Source of the DNA: Donghicola sp041224595
GTDB taxonomy: Bacteria; Pseudomonadota; Alphaproteobacteria; Rhodobacterales; Rhodobacteraceae
DNA: 64,000 nt
Direction of reading: 5' to 3'
Assembly: GCF_041224595.1 (NCBI RefSeq)
Contig: NZ_JBGFGN010000164.1
Coordinates: 1-64,000, forward strand
Shown here: positions 1-8,421 of the stretch, in pieces
How positions within the stretch are numbered: position 1 is the first letter of the stretch
How the letters are laid out: each line of letters starts with the position of its first letter
Notes under the pieces: generated by a model
What the model saw: the letters and a program-made list of their open reading frames with translations, nothing else
Told to the model about the DNA's origin: nothing
Database searches by the model: none
Made by a program: the position numbers and the translations under genes

Positions 1-2
1 AA

Positions 3-89
3 ACCGCCAGCCGCTACATGATGGTCGAGGCATTCGCTCAGATCGACAACGAGGAGACAGACCCAATTCTCAGCATAAAAGCCGCCTGA
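3..89 (+). CDS. C-terminal end of a probable IS256-family transposase (partial)
   Basis: An open frame enters from the left edge and gives 28 residues ending SIKAA before a TGA at 87-89. The tail contains an RYM-x2-E-like arrangement (SRYMMVEAF) followed by a Pro/Ile/Leu-rich end, which resembles from memory the C-termini of alphaproteobacterial IS256 (Mutator) transposases. The position fits an insertion sequence: the stop lies about 50 bp from the point near 137 where the neighbouring integrase loses its homology. Only the last residues are visible, so no catalytic residue can be checked. It could instead be the end of another mobile-element gene. Confidence 0.45.
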   Translation, partial: TASRYMMVEAFAQIDNEETDPILSIKAA

Positions 90-138
90 TCATGACCTCA
101 GGCCACCCGACAAATTACACCACCTTGACGGACGTGAC
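90..138. mobile_element. Probable right end of the insertion sequence at the left edge
   Basis: Between the stop of the putative transposase and the place where integrase homology begins lie about 50 bp. Read inward from the junction on the minus strand they begin GGGTCACGTCCGTCAAGG and then contain GGTGTAATTTGTC, which looks like an IS256-type terminal repeat. The other end and the target duplication lie outside the window, so the element cannot be delimited from this sequence. Confidence 0.4.
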
Positions 139-793
139 CCATCGGCACAGGTTCACGATCTTCGACACCAGCGGTGCGATCATAGTACACGCCAGTGAAA
201 GGGTTGTTGATGCTGACGCCCAGCTCACTAGCTGCGAAGTTAATGACTGCCCTGACCGTTCCCATGATGCGGGTGATGCTACTTCCGACCAGACCACGTT
301 CAATCAGGGCGTCACGAAACCTATTCGCATCGGCACGTGTGTAGCTTGTGATGTCCTTGTCTTTCACAGCGTCGATGACGTAGCCACAGGACCGCTCTGT
401 CGCCCTCAGGAACGTCTCTGACTTCCCTTGACCCTTGAGCCGTTGATAGATTCCCACGGCTTCAGAGAGCTTCACTGAGGCGCTTACAGGCTGCTGCGGT
501 AGTGCCTGATGGACATTTGAGAACGCGGCTATCCCTGCCCCATCCCGCGCTTGCCGAAGCATATGCTGTCCAGGCAAATTCTTCTGCCGCAGCCGAAGAT
601 GGTACCAATATTCGTCCAGTTGCTGTGCCGCTCTTTGCGACCGAGAGGCTGCAACACGAGCCGCCTTGGTCCGAAGCGAATACTGGATGCGGGATGCGAG
701 ATAGTAGTGCGAAAGATCCGACGGAATCCGGCGCGAAAAGTAGTAAACACCGTCCTTGGTGAACGAGTATGGGACTAAAATGGTCTCCGACAT
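98..793 (-). pseudogene. Truncated tyrosine-recombinase integrase
   Basis: The reading frame (231 codons) starts with the short N-terminal module typical of Rhodobacterales tRNA-associated phage integrases (SFTKDGVYYFSRRIP near residue 10) and continues through the core-binding domain (SITRIMGTVRAVINFA, then NNPFTGVYYDRTAG). Just after REPVPM, about residue 214, homology stops and the last 17 residues (GHVRQGGVICRVA at the end) are read from the adjacent IS end. Family members are normally near 400 residues, and the whole catalytic domain with its Arg-His-Arg-Tyr residues is missing here. The gene starts 61 bp from the 3' end of tRNA-Leu, the usual place for an island integrase. It should be inactive. 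Confidence 0.8.
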
Positions 794-854
794 GGTCTAC
801 AGCGGCTCCAACCTGGGTTAAAGCCGAGGCAAAACAATGGCTTGGAGCTTGCGT

Positions 855-940
855 TGGTACCCGCGGCCGGACTCGAACCGGCACGGCACAAAGGCCTAGG
901 GATTTTAAGTCCCCTATGTCTACCATTCCATCACGCGGGC
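855..940 (-). tRNA. tRNA-Leu (anticodon UAA)
   Basis: Read on the minus strand the 86 nt begin GCCCGCG and end CGCGGGT-A-CCA, with CCA encoded at 855-857. The acceptor arms pair with one G-U at the first position. The anticodon loop contains CTTAAAA, giving UAA, and a long variable arm follows as expected for leucine tRNA. GGTTCGAGTCC forms the T loop. The truncated integrase lies directly downstream of the 3' end, so the 3' half of this tRNA is the probable attachment site. Confidence 0.95.
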
Positions 941-999
941 ACGTGTCTGGGTGCGCGGACATTACCGTTCTGTGCGGGGAATGCAACTTGGAATAGGTG

Positions 1000-1539
1000 T
1001 TATAATTCCTCGCCTTGCGGCTCTTTTAGCAAAGCGCGTTCCGGCAGCCACGGGTTCAGGGTCAGCGCCTGTTTCAGGATGACTTGCGCCTCTGCGTCAC
1101 GGCCAAGGGCGATCAGGGTCATCGCTTTACCCGTCATGGCGCCCAAGTGCTGGGGCAGCAACGACAAGGCACGATCGATATCGGGCAGCGCGGCCTCGTA
1201 GTCCTCTTGGACAAAGCGGATAATGGCGCGCTGGTTGTACCCTTCGGCATAGTTGGGACAGTAGTCGGTCAGGGCGTCAAAGGCTTTAATCGCAGCCGAA
1301 AAATCGCCCATCCGGAACCGCTCCATCCCCGCATCCAGATAGTCCTGCGCGGTCTGGTCCGGCGCGTCGGTCAGAACCCGCCACATGCGGTTGTGCAAAT
1401 CCAGCGCGACATTGCGATCCGGCGCCTTGGCAAAACGGGACACAACCGCACTGAGCGCCTGTTCCTGTGCGGGGTCAGGCGGACATTCGGCCAGCGCGGC
1501 AGCGGGCCACAACGTCAAGAGCAGCAACTGTTTCATCAT
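1000..1539 (-). CDS. Secreted tetratricopeptide-repeat protein
   Basis: This 179-residue protein begins with a clear signal peptide (MMKQLLLLTLWPAAALA, then ECPPD). It carries two to three TPR units between about residues 65 and 165, with the typical alternation DYLDAGMERFRMGDFSAAIKAFDAL, AEGYNQRAIIRFVQEDYEAAL and KAMTLIALGRDAEAQ. It is probably a periplasmic scaffold; no partner is indicated. It lies between tRNA-Leu and the putR regulator on the same strand, with 30 bp to the putR stop. Similar short TPR proteins are widespread in Rhodobacterales without an assigned role. Confidence 0.85.
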   Translation of the reverse strand: MMKQLLLLTLWPAAALAECPPDPAQEQALSAVVSRFAKAPDRNVALDLHNRMWRVLTDAPDQTAQDYLDAGMERFRMGDFSAAIKAFDALTDYCPNYAEGYNQRAIIRFVQEDYEAALPDIDRALSLLPQHLGAMTGKAMTLIALGRDAEAQVILKQALTLNPWLPERALLKEPQGEEL

Positions 1540-1569
1540 ACCGATGATCTGTGCCGCACCCCGCTTGCG

Positions 1570-2046
1570 TCAAGTCAAATCCCCAGACACGGTTTCCTTG
1601 ACCGCCTCCATCACCACGAAGGTCGAGGTATGCGAGACCCCCGGCAGGGTCGAGATCTTCTCCCCTAGCACCTGACGATAGGACGCCATGTCCCGTGTGC
1701 GGATTTTCAGCAGGTAGTCGAAATTGCCCGCAATCATGTGGCATTGTTCGACCTCTGCGATCTTGGCCACCGCGCGGTTGAACGCGGTCAGGGCCGCCTC
1801 TCTGGTGTCCGCCAGCTTCACCTCGACAAAGGCCACGTGGTCCAGCCCCAGCTTCACCGGATCCAACAGGGCGCGATACCCAATGATGATCCCCGACATT
1901 TCCAGCCGCCGCAAACGCGCTTGGGTGGGGGATTTCGACAAGCCAATCCGCTTGGCCAACTCGGTCACACTCAGCCGCGCCTCGCGGCCCAGCTCGGACA
2001 GAATCGCGTAATCGAACCGGTCAAGGTTCGCTTGATCATCTTGCAT
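1570..2046 (-). CDS. putR: Lrp/AsnC-family regulator of proline utilisation, PutR
   Basis: The product is an Lrp-type regulator of 158 residues starting MQDDQANLDRFDYAIL. It has an N-terminal helix-turn-helix (LSVTELAKRIGLSKSPTQARLRRLE) and a C-terminal RAM ligand-binding domain (CHMIAGNFDYLLKIRT). The frame can be extended upstream, but this ATG matches normal Lrp length and leaves a 106-bp intergenic region. It is divergent from putA, the arrangement of PutR in Rhodobacter and Agrobacterium, where the protein activates putA in response to proline. That role is inferred from family and position. Confidence 0.92.
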   Translation of the reverse strand: MQDDQANLDRFDYAILSELGREARLSVTELAKRIGLSKSPTQARLRRLEMSGIIIGYRALLDPVKLGLDHVAFVEVKLADTREAALTAFNRAVAKIAEVEQCHMIAGNFDYLLKIRTRDMASYRQVLGEKISTLPGVSHTSTFVVMEAVKETVSGDLT

Positions 2047-2152
2047 CGCAAAACCCCTAAAATAAAGTCGATGTGAATGGCCATACTCCGCAACATCGGG
2101 AAAACTGACCACATATCCTTCTATATTATGGCCCAAACGGGAAAGGAACACC

Positions 2153-5100
2153 ATGATGCTAGATGAGAAGATGGCGTTGCCCCTGCGGATTGACGCAGCC
2201 ACCTACGCCAATGAAGACGCTGTGCTGGCCGCTCTGGTAGAGGCAGCAGACCTATCCGCCGCAGATCGCGCCCAGATTTCCGCCAACGCCGCAAAACTGG
2301 TCACCGACATCCGCGGTCGTACCAATCCGGGCCTGATGGAGGTCTTTCTGGCGGAATACGGCCTGTCCACGGACGAAGGCATCGCCCTGATGTGCCTGGC
2401 CGAGGCCCTGCTGCGCGTGCCCGACGCCGACACCATCGACGCCCTGATCGAAGACAAGATCGCCCCCAGCGACTGGGGCAAGCATATGGGCCACTCGACC
2501 TCGTCCTTGGTGAACGCCTCGACTTGGGCGCTCTTGCTGACGGGCAAGGTGCTCGAGGAAAAGAAGCCCGGACCTGTGGGCCATCTGCGCAGCGCCATCC
2601 GCCGTTTGGGCGAGCCTGTCATCCGCACCGCCGTCGGCCGCGCGATGAAGGAAATGGGCCGCCAGTTCGTGCTGGGTGAGAACATCGAAGCCGCCATGAA
2701 ACGCGCCGCCAAGATGGAAGAGCGCGGCTACACCTATTCCTATGACATGCTCGGCGAGGCTGCCCGCACCTACGAGGATGCAGAGCGCTATTTCACCGCC
2801 TATTCCCGTGCGATCAGCGCCATCGCGAACGCCTGCACCCATCAGGACATCCGCAAAAACCCCGGCATTTCGGTCAAACTCTCGGCCCTGCACCCGCGCT
2901 ATACCGTGGCACAGCGCGACGCGATGATGCCCCTGCTGGTCGAACGTCTGACCAAGCTGTGCCTCCAAGCTGCCGATGCGGGCATGGGCCTGAACGTCGA
3001 CGCCGAAGAAGCCAACCGTCTGGCCCTGTCGCTCGAAGTCATCGAGGCCGCTATGGCCGATCCCCGTCTGGCCGGATGGGAGGGTTTTGGCATTGTCGTC
3101 CAAGCCTATGGCAAACGCGCAGGTGCTGCGATCGACTGGCTCTATGAAACTGCGCAGCGCCTTGATCGCAAGATCATGGTCCGTCTGGTCAAGGGCGCCT
3201 ATTGGGACACCGAAATCAAGCACGCGCAGGTCATGGGCGTCAGCGATTTCCCCGTTTTCACCGACAAGCACGCCACTGACATCAGCTACATCGCGAACGC
3301 CAAGAAGCTGCTGTCAATGACCGACCGCATCTACCCCCAGTTCGCCACCCACAACGCGCACACCGTTCAGGCCGTGCTGCATTACGCGGGCAGCGACCGC
3401 GACAGCTTCGAGTTCCAGCGCCTGCACGGCATGGGCGAGAGCCTGCATGACATCGTGCACACCGGCGAAAAGACCCGCTGCCGCATCTACGCCCCCGTTG
3501 GGGCCCACCGCGACCTGCTGGCTTATCTGGTCCGCCGCCTGCTGGAAAACGGCGCGAACAGTTCGTTCGTGAACCAAATCGTTAACGAGGCAGTCCCGCC
3601 TTCGGTTGTGGCCGCCGATCCCTTTGACGCGGTCACGGGTCGCCCCGATCACCTGCTGACGGGCCCCGAACTGTTCGGCGAACGCCCCAACTCTATGGGT
3701 TGGGACATCGAGCACGCGCAAACCCTGTCGACCGTAGAGCACGACCGCAACGTCTGGCGCGCGCACCAGTGGCACGCCGCGCCCTTGCTGGCGGGAGCGC
3801 CTGCACCAGAAACCGCGATTGACGTTGCGAACCCTGCTCTCCCTGGCGACATTCCAGGCACCGTCAGCTTTGCGTCGCCAGCCGACGTGGAGACCGCTCT
3901 GTCCGCTGCCACCCCTTGGGCCGCAAACCGTGCCACCCGCGCCGCCGTCCTGAACCGCGCCGCCGACCTGTTTGAGGCGAGCTACGGCGAGCTTTTCGCC
4001 CTGATCAGCCGCGAGGCTGGCAAGTCCCTGCCCGACGCCATCGCCGAACTGCGCGAGGCCGTCGACTTCCTGCGCTACTACGCTGCAAACGCACCCGAAG
4101 CCGCGCCCGTGGGCACCTTCACCTGTATCTCGCCGTGGAACTTCCCCTTGGCGATCTTCACCGGTCAGGTGTCCGCCGCACTGGCCACCGGCAACGCCGT
4201 TCTGGCCAAACCCGCCGAGCAAACGCCCCTGATCGCCTTCCGCGCAGTCCAACTGATGCACGAGGCTGGCGTTCCCGCGACGGCCCTGCAACTCTTGCCC
4301 GGTGCAGGGGATGTGGGCGCGGCGCTGACCTCGGACGCCCGCGAGGGCGGCGTGGCCTTTACCGGCTCGACCGAAACCGCGCTGAAAATCCGGAGTTCCA
4401 TGGCGAAACACATGGCACCCGGTGCCCCGCTGATCGCGGAAACCGGTGGACTGAACGCCATGATCGTGGACAGCACCGCCCTGCCCGAACAGGCGGTCCA
4501 AGCCGTGATCGAAAGCGCCTTCCAATCTGCAGGTCAGCGTTGTTCGGCCCTGCGGTGCCTGTACGTGCAGGAAGACATCGCCCCGAACCTGCAAAAGATG
4601 CTGATCGGCGCGATGAACACCCTGACCGTCGGCAACCCGTGGGACATCAGCACCGACGTCGGCCCCGTCATCGACGACGAGGCCCAGTCCGGCATCCAGA
4701 CCTATATCGAAGCCGCCCGAGCCGAGGGCCGCGTTCTGCACCAGCTGAATACCCCGAGCAAAGGCACCTTTGCCCAGCCCACCCTGCTGCGCATCGGCTC
4801 GATCAAGGAAATGGAGCGCGAAATCTTTGGCCCCGTGCTGCATCTGGCGACATTCAAATCAGGCGAGCTCGATCAGGTGATCGCGGACATCAACGGCACG
4901 GGCTATGGCCTGACTTTTGGCCTGCAAACGCGGATCGATGACCGTGTGCAGCACGTGACCGAGGCTGTCCACGCAGGCAACATCTACGTCAACCGCAACC
5001 AGATCGGTGCAATCGTCGGCAGCCAACCCTTTGGCGGCGAAGGTCTGTCCGGCACTGGCCCCAAGGCAGGTGGCCCGAACTATCTGACCCGTTTCACCAA

Positions 5101-5584
5101 GCGCCCCGCCCCCGCGCAGGCCGCCGAGTGGCCGGTTCCGATGGCGGAAGCCAAATTGCAAAAGCTGGTGGACCAAGCGGGCGAAGGCCCAGCGCCATCG
5201 ACCATCACCCTGCCCGGCCCGACCGGCGAATCGAACCGCTTGACCGCAATGGCCCGACCGCCTGTCCTGTGCCTTGGCCCGACCAAGGCGCTCGCGGAAG
5301 AGCAAGCTGCGGCGATCCGGTCCCTTGGCGGTGTAGCTGTGGTGGCTACCGGAGCCGTTGCGCCAGCCGCGTTGCGCACACTGCGCGGTATCTCTGGCGT
5401 GGTTTACTGGGGCGATGACGCAACAGCGCGCGGCTACGGCGTGGCTCTGAGCGAACGCACTGGCCTGATCCTGCCTCTGATCACCGGCCAACCCGACATC
5501 GGACATGCCCGTCACGAGCGCCATGTCTGCGTCGATACCACTGCAGCGGGCGGAAACGCCGCCCTGCTGGCTGCATCGTCCTAA
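2153..5584 (+). CDS. putA: Bifunctional proline dehydrogenase / delta-1-pyrroline-5-carboxylate dehydrogenase
   Basis: PutA oxidises proline to P5C with FAD and then to glutamate with NAD+. At 1143 residues it lacks the N-terminal ribbon-helix-helix DNA-binding domain of the roughly 1320-residue E. coli protein, consistent with control by the separate PutR. The proline dehydrogenase barrel shows ISVKLSALHPRY, MVRLVKGAYWDTEIK and FEFQRLHGMGE. The aldehyde dehydrogenase half has the catalytic pair E763 (AETGG) and C797 (GQRCS). A C-terminal extension of roughly 140 residues matches the longer type B PutA proteins. A ribosome site (AAAGGA) precedes tandem ATG codons at 2153 and 2156; either could be used. 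Confidence 0.97.
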   Translation: MMLDEKMALPLRIDAATYANEDAVLAALVEAADLSAADRAQISANAAKLVTDIRGRTNPGLMEVFLAEYGLSTDEGIALMCLAEALLRVPDADTIDALIEDKIAPSDWGKHMGHSTSSLVNASTWALLLTGKVLEEKKPGPVGHLRSAIRRLGEPVIRTAVGRAMKEMGRQFVLGENIEAAMKRAAKMEERGYTYSYDMLGEAARTYEDAERYFTAYSRAISAIANACTHQDIRKNPGISVKLSALHPRYTVAQRDAMMPLLVERLTKLCLQAADAGMGLNVDAEEANRLALSLEVIEAAMADPRLAGWEGFGIVVQAYGKRAGAAIDWLYETAQRLDRKIMVRLVKGAYWDTEIKHAQVMGVSDFPVFTDKHATDISYIANAKKLLSMTDRIYPQFATHNAHTVQAVLHYAGSDRDSFEFQRLHGMGESLHDIVHTGEKTRCRIYAPVGAHRDLLAYLVRRLLENGANSSFVNQIVNEAVPPSVVAADPFDAVTGRPDHLLTGPELFGERPNSMGWDIEHAQTLSTVEHDRNVWRAHQWHAAPLLAGAPAPETAIDVANPALPGDIPGTVSFASPADVETALSAATPWAANRATRAAVLNRAADLFEASYGELFALISREAGKSLPDAIAELREAVDFLRYYAANAPEAAPVGTFTCISPWNFPLAIFTGQVSAALATGNAVLAKPAEQTPLIAFRAVQLMHEAGVPATALQLLPGAGDVGAALTSDAREGGVAFTGSTETALKIRSSMAKHMAPGAPLIAETGGLNAMIVDSTALPEQAVQAVIESAFQSAGQRCSALRCLYVQEDIAPNLQKMLIGAMNTLTVGNPWDISTDVGPVIDDEAQSGIQTYIEAARAEGRVLHQLNTPSKGTFAQPTLLRIGSIKEMEREIFGPVLHLATFKSGELDQVIADINGTGYGLTFGLQTRIDDRVQHVTEAVHAGNIYVNRNQIGAIVGSQPFGGEGLSGTGPKAGGPNYLTRFTKRPAPAQAAEWPVPMAEAKLQKLVDQAGEGPAPSTITLPGPTGESNRLTAMARPPVLCLGPTKALAEEQAAAIRSLGGVAVVATGAVAPAALRTLRGISGVVYWGDDATARGYGVALSERTGLILPLITGQPDIGHARHERHVCVDTTAAGGNAALLAASS

Positions 5585-5606
5585 GCGCAGTCGATACCTA
5601 GACGTA

Positions 5607-5636
5607 GGCGGCAGTTACAATGGGCTGCCGCCTTCT
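5607..5636 (+). terminator. Probable putA terminator
   Basis: An 8-bp perfect stem (GGCGGCAG / CTGCCGCC, 10-nt loop) 23 bp after the putA stop is followed by TTCTT. A second GC-rich hairpin (GCGGGGG / CCCCCGC) lies at 5649-5666. Confidence 0.6.
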
Positions 5637-5674
5637 TCGAACGCGCAGGCGGGGGCCAGCCCCCGCACCCCCGA

Positions 5675-5695
5675 GGTATTTTGGCCAAGATGAAG
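5675..5695 (+). repeat. Dispersed intergenic element, copy 1
   Basis: GGTATTTTGGCCAAGATGAAG lies 65 bp before the rhomboid start and directly after a GC-rich hairpin. Three related copies occur at 16026-16047 (+), 25772-25794 (-) and 39557-39578 (-). The shared pattern is roughly G-R-GTATTT-(1-3 nt)-GGC-(C/A)-AA-(G/A)-A-(N)-GA-(A/G)-G. Function unknown. Confidence 0.6.
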
Positions 5696-5760
5696 GGATG
5701 AGTAAGGTTAATTCGGGGTGGGCCTTGACCGGAGGGGCTCCGCGCCCGATCTCATAAGAT

Positions 5761-6501
5761 ATGTTTCCGATCAGAGACCAGAACCCGTCGAGGCAGGTGC
5801 CTTATGTCACTTACGCCTTGATCGCGGCGAATGTGCTGGCATTTTTCAGTCATTGGCCGCTTTTGGTCAGCGATGCAGAGCTGCAGCGCGTCTACTTAGA
5901 GTATGCGATGTTTCCCGTGCTGATCACGCACGGAGAGCATTTGTACACGCTGTTCACTTCGATGTTCATGCACGGCAGCTTCATGCACATCGCAGGGAAT
6001 ATGCTGTTTCTCTATATCTTTGGCGACAACATGGAAGAGCAGTTCGGCAGGGGTCGGTATCTGCTGTTCTATCTGGCCTCGGGTTTGGCAGCAGCCGTGT
6101 TTCAGATCGCTGCGGAACCGTTCAGCTCTGTCCCGATGGTCGGAGCCTCGGGCGCAATCGCAGGCGTAATGGGCGGCTATCTGCTGCTGTTTCCAAAGGC
6201 GCGTGTCGATATTCTGCTGATCCTGATCATTATCTGGCGGGTCATTACCGTGCCCGCGTGGCTTATGCTGGGACTGTGGTTTACGTTCCAGCTGTTTGGC
6301 GGACTGGGAACGCCGACCGACGAAGGCGGGGTCGCCTATTGGGCCCACATCGGCGGGTTCGTTGCCGGGATTGCGCTGACGTGGCCCTTGTGGCGGCGCA
6401 AAGGCGGTCGCCGTTTCTGGGATCGACAGATCGGCTTGCGCAGCATCCAGCGCGACTACACGTGGCACCGGACTCAGGTGCCTCGGGTCAGGCGCAGGTA
6501 G
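5761..6501 (+). CDS. Rhomboid-family intramembrane serine protease
   Basis: This 246-residue polytopic membrane protein has the hallmark rhomboid features. Its catalytic serine is in GASGAIAGVMGG (S130) and its catalytic histidine in AHIGGF (H196). The conserved HGSFMHIAGNMLFLYIFG segment with its His/Asn pair lies near residues 77-95. About six transmembrane segments are visible, followed by a basic C-terminal tail. Rhomboids cleave single-pass membrane proteins within the bilayer; the substrate here is unknown. The gene stands alone, convergent with the inositol monophosphatase gene and sharing the terminator between them. Confidence 0.93.
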   Translation: MFPIRDQNPSRQVPYVTYALIAANVLAFFSHWPLLVSDAELQRVYLEYAMFPVLITHGEHLYTLFTSMFMHGSFMHIAGNMLFLYIFGDNMEEQFGRGRYLLFYLASGLAAAVFQIAAEPFSSVPMVGASGAIAGVMGGYLLLFPKARVDILLILIIIWRVITVPAWLMLGLWFTFQLFGGLGTPTDEGGVAYWAHIGGFVAGIALTWPLWRRKGGRRFWDRQIGLRSIQRDYTWHRTQVPRVRRR

Positions 6502-6507
6502 AAACGC

Positions 6508-6537
6508 AAAAGGCCGCTCCAGTAGAGAGCGGCCTTT
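6508..6537. terminator. Bidirectional intrinsic terminator between rhomboid and suhB-like genes
   Basis: The inverted repeat AAAGGCCGCT / AGCGGCCTTT sits 6 bp after the rhomboid stop and 22 bp from the convergent suhB-like stop. A/T runs on both sides suit termination in both directions. Confidence 0.85.
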
Positions 6538-6559
6538 GAAAATCGGTGAAGCGCGGTGA

Positions 6560-7351
6560 TCAGACTTCGCGGATGATCTTGGCGAAGCGGTCGTAAACAT
6601 CGGGGTTCGCAACCAGAATTTCGCCATCTTCCAGCGGATCGCGGCCTTCGCGGATCGGACCAACCATGCCGCCCGCTTCGGAGACCAGCAGCATACCCGC
6701 CGCGAAGTCCCACGAGTGCATTTCGCGTTCCCAGTAGCCTTCGTAGCGGCCAGCGGCCACGTAAGCCAGATCCAGCGAGGCTGCGCCCCAACGGCGGACG
6801 CCAGCGCATTCGGGCATCAGGCGCGACAAGTCGCGGATGGTTGCGGGGAGAGTGCGCTTGGTGCCCCACGGAACGCCAGTCGCAAACACCGAGTCGACGA
6901 TCTGGTGGCGGCCCGATACACGCAAACGCTTCTGGTCGTTCAGCCAGCAGCCCGCGCCCTTTTCGGCAAAGAACATCTCGTCCTTGGCAGGGTCAAAGAC
7001 CACGGCCGATACGATCTGGCCCTTGTGCTCGAGCGCGATCGACACGGCCCAGTGGGGCATGCCGTGAAGGTAGTTGGTGGTGCCGTCCAGCGGGTCGACG
7101 ATCCAGCGACGGGTGGGGTCTTCGCCCTTCACTTCGCCGGTTTCCTCGCCGAGGTAACCATAGGTCGGACGGGCGCCCAGCAGCTCTTCGCGCAGGATGT
7201 GCTCTGCAGCCAGGTCGGCGCGGCTCACGAAGTCGCCCGCGCCCTTGCGCGAGACCTGAAGGTTTTCGACTTCGCGGAAGTCCTTGACCAGCGAACGGCC
7301 CGCCTTGCGTGCCGCCTTGATCATGATGTTCAGATTTGCGCTGCCCTGCAT
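6560..7351 (-). CDS. suhB: Inositol monophosphatase family protein (SuhB-like)
   Basis: This 263-residue enzyme belongs to the Li+-sensitive, Mg2+-dependent phosphatase family. Visible metal-site motifs are GEETGE near residue 70, WIVDPLDGTTNYLHG near residue 85 and SWDFAAGMLLVSEAGG near residue 205, with the expected order and spacing. Members hydrolyse inositol 1-phosphate or related sugar phosphates. SuhB proteins also act in ribosome maturation in enterobacteria, which cannot be inferred here. The start MQGSANLNIMIKAAR fits known SuhB N-termini. Confidence 0.9.
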   Translation of the reverse strand: MQGSANLNIMIKAARKAGRSLVKDFREVENLQVSRKGAGDFVSRADLAAEHILREELLGARPTYGYLGEETGEVKGEDPTRRWIVDPLDGTTNYLHGMPHWAVSIALEHKGQIVSAVVFDPAKDEMFFAEKGAGCWLNDQKRLRVSGRHQIVDSVFATGVPWGTKRTLPATIRDLSRLMPECAGVRRWGAASLDLAYVAAGRYEGYWEREMHSWDFAAGMLLVSEAGGMVGPIREGRDPLEDGEILVANPDVYDRFAKIIREV

Positions 7352-7422
7352 CCAACCGGCTCCTTTGTCTCAAGGCGCCCGTTTACGCATTCAAACCCCG
7401 TTTGCCAAGGGCTGATTCCCGT

Positions 7423-8328
7423 TCAAACAGCCTGAAGCTTGTGTGCTTCTTCTTCGGCCAGACGCAGCAGATCAACCATATAGGGTTTCTGGCGATCCTC
7501 TTCACGCAGAGCGGCATAGAGGCGGCGCGTGATCCCGTTCTTGGTCAGGGGGCGCGTGACATAGTCACTATTATACTTCACCTCGCGGACCACCCAATCA
7601 GGCAGAACGGCAACGCCGCGGTTCGAGGCGACCAAGAGCAGAATCACCGCGGTCAGTTCGGCCTGACGGACAGCGGCGGGCTCGACCTTGGCCGGCGTCA
7701 GAAGTTGGTTGAAAATGTCCAGACGCGACCGCTCTACCGGATAGGTGATCAACGTCTCGCCGCGGAAATCGGTTGCCTCGATATAGGGTTTTTTGGCCAG
7801 CGGGTTGTCTTTGGAAGCCACAAAGATCGGGTGATAGTCGAAAAGCGGCTCGAAAATCACATCACGCAGGTCTTCGGGGTCCGACGATACGACCACATCC
7901 ACCTCTTCCTTTTGCAAGGCGGGCAGAGCGTCAAACGCCAGACCGGGGCGGATGTCCACATCCACATCGGGCCACAGCTTGCGAAACTCTTCCAGCACCG
8001 GAAAGAGCCATTCGAAGCACGCATGGCATTCGATCGCGATGTGAAGCCTGCCGGACTTGCCAGACCGCAACCCCATGAATTCTTCCTGAATGGCTTCGAC
8101 CTCTGGTAAAATTCGATTTGCCGCCCGCAACAAACGCAAACCGGCGGCCGACAATTTCATGGGTTTGGATTTGCGCACGAACAACTCGACGCCGCACTGC
8201 TCTTCTAACCCTTTGATTTGGTGGGACAAAGCAGACTGCGTGATGTTCAGAATATCCGCCGCGCGGGCCAAACCGCCCGCCTCGTGAATGGCTTTGATGC
8301 TGCGCAAATGGCGGAACTCGATGTGCAT
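7423..8328 (-). CDS. metR: LysR-family regulator, MetR-like
   Basis: The real gene encodes 301 residues from MHIEFRHLRSI. The open frame extends several hundred codons upstream, but that part is antisense to metF. The N-terminal winged helix reads ARAADILNITQSALSHQIKGLEEQ, followed by a LysR effector domain (SGRLHIAIECHACFEWLFP). ECHACFEWL and GVAVLPDWVV segments are typical of MetR, which in other bacteria uses homocysteine as co-inducer. The gene is divergent from metF with 93 bp between the start codons, and ATGAG/CTCAT motifs fill that gap. MetR control of metF is inferred. Confidence 0.9.
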   Translation of the reverse strand: MHIEFRHLRSIKAIHEAGGLARAADILNITQSALSHQIKGLEEQCGVELFVRKSKPMKLSAAGLRLLRAANRILPEVEAIQEEFMGLRSGKSGRLHIAIECHACFEWLFPVLEEFRKLWPDVDVDIRPGLAFDALPALQKEEVDVVVSSDPEDLRDVIFEPLFDYHPIFVASKDNPLAKKPYIEATDFRGETLITYPVERSRLDIFNQLLTPAKVEPAAVRQAELTAVILLLVASNRGVAVLPDWVVREVKYNSDYVTRPLTKNGITRRLYAALREEDRQKPYMVDLLRLAEEEAHKLQAV

Positions 8329-8340
8329 CTTGGAGTTTGG

Positions 8341-8391
8341 CTCATGTTGATGTTGAAAATAATGAGTTTGTCTCACAACGACGTTTATGAG
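8341..8391. promoter_or_regulatory. Candidate MetR operator region between metR and metF
   Basis: The intergenic region contains alternating half-sites CTCAT (8341), ATGAG (8362), CTCA (8372) and ATGAG (8387). The central perfect palindrome is TGAGTTTGTCTCA at 8363-8375. LysR regulators bind interrupted dyads in such divergent promoters. Assignment to MetR rests on position. Confidence 0.5.
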
Positions 8392-8421
8392 ACAAGAGCG
8401 ACATAGCAAAGGAGTTGATCC

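Noticed and set aside
462..986. Open frame of 174 codons across the tRNA and integrase start
   Set aside because: It reads through tRNA-Leu and overlaps the integrase in another frame; no domain is seen.
3314..4843. Open frame of 509 codons opposite putA
   Set aside because: Antisense to the P5C dehydrogenase part of PutA, with no recognisable domain.
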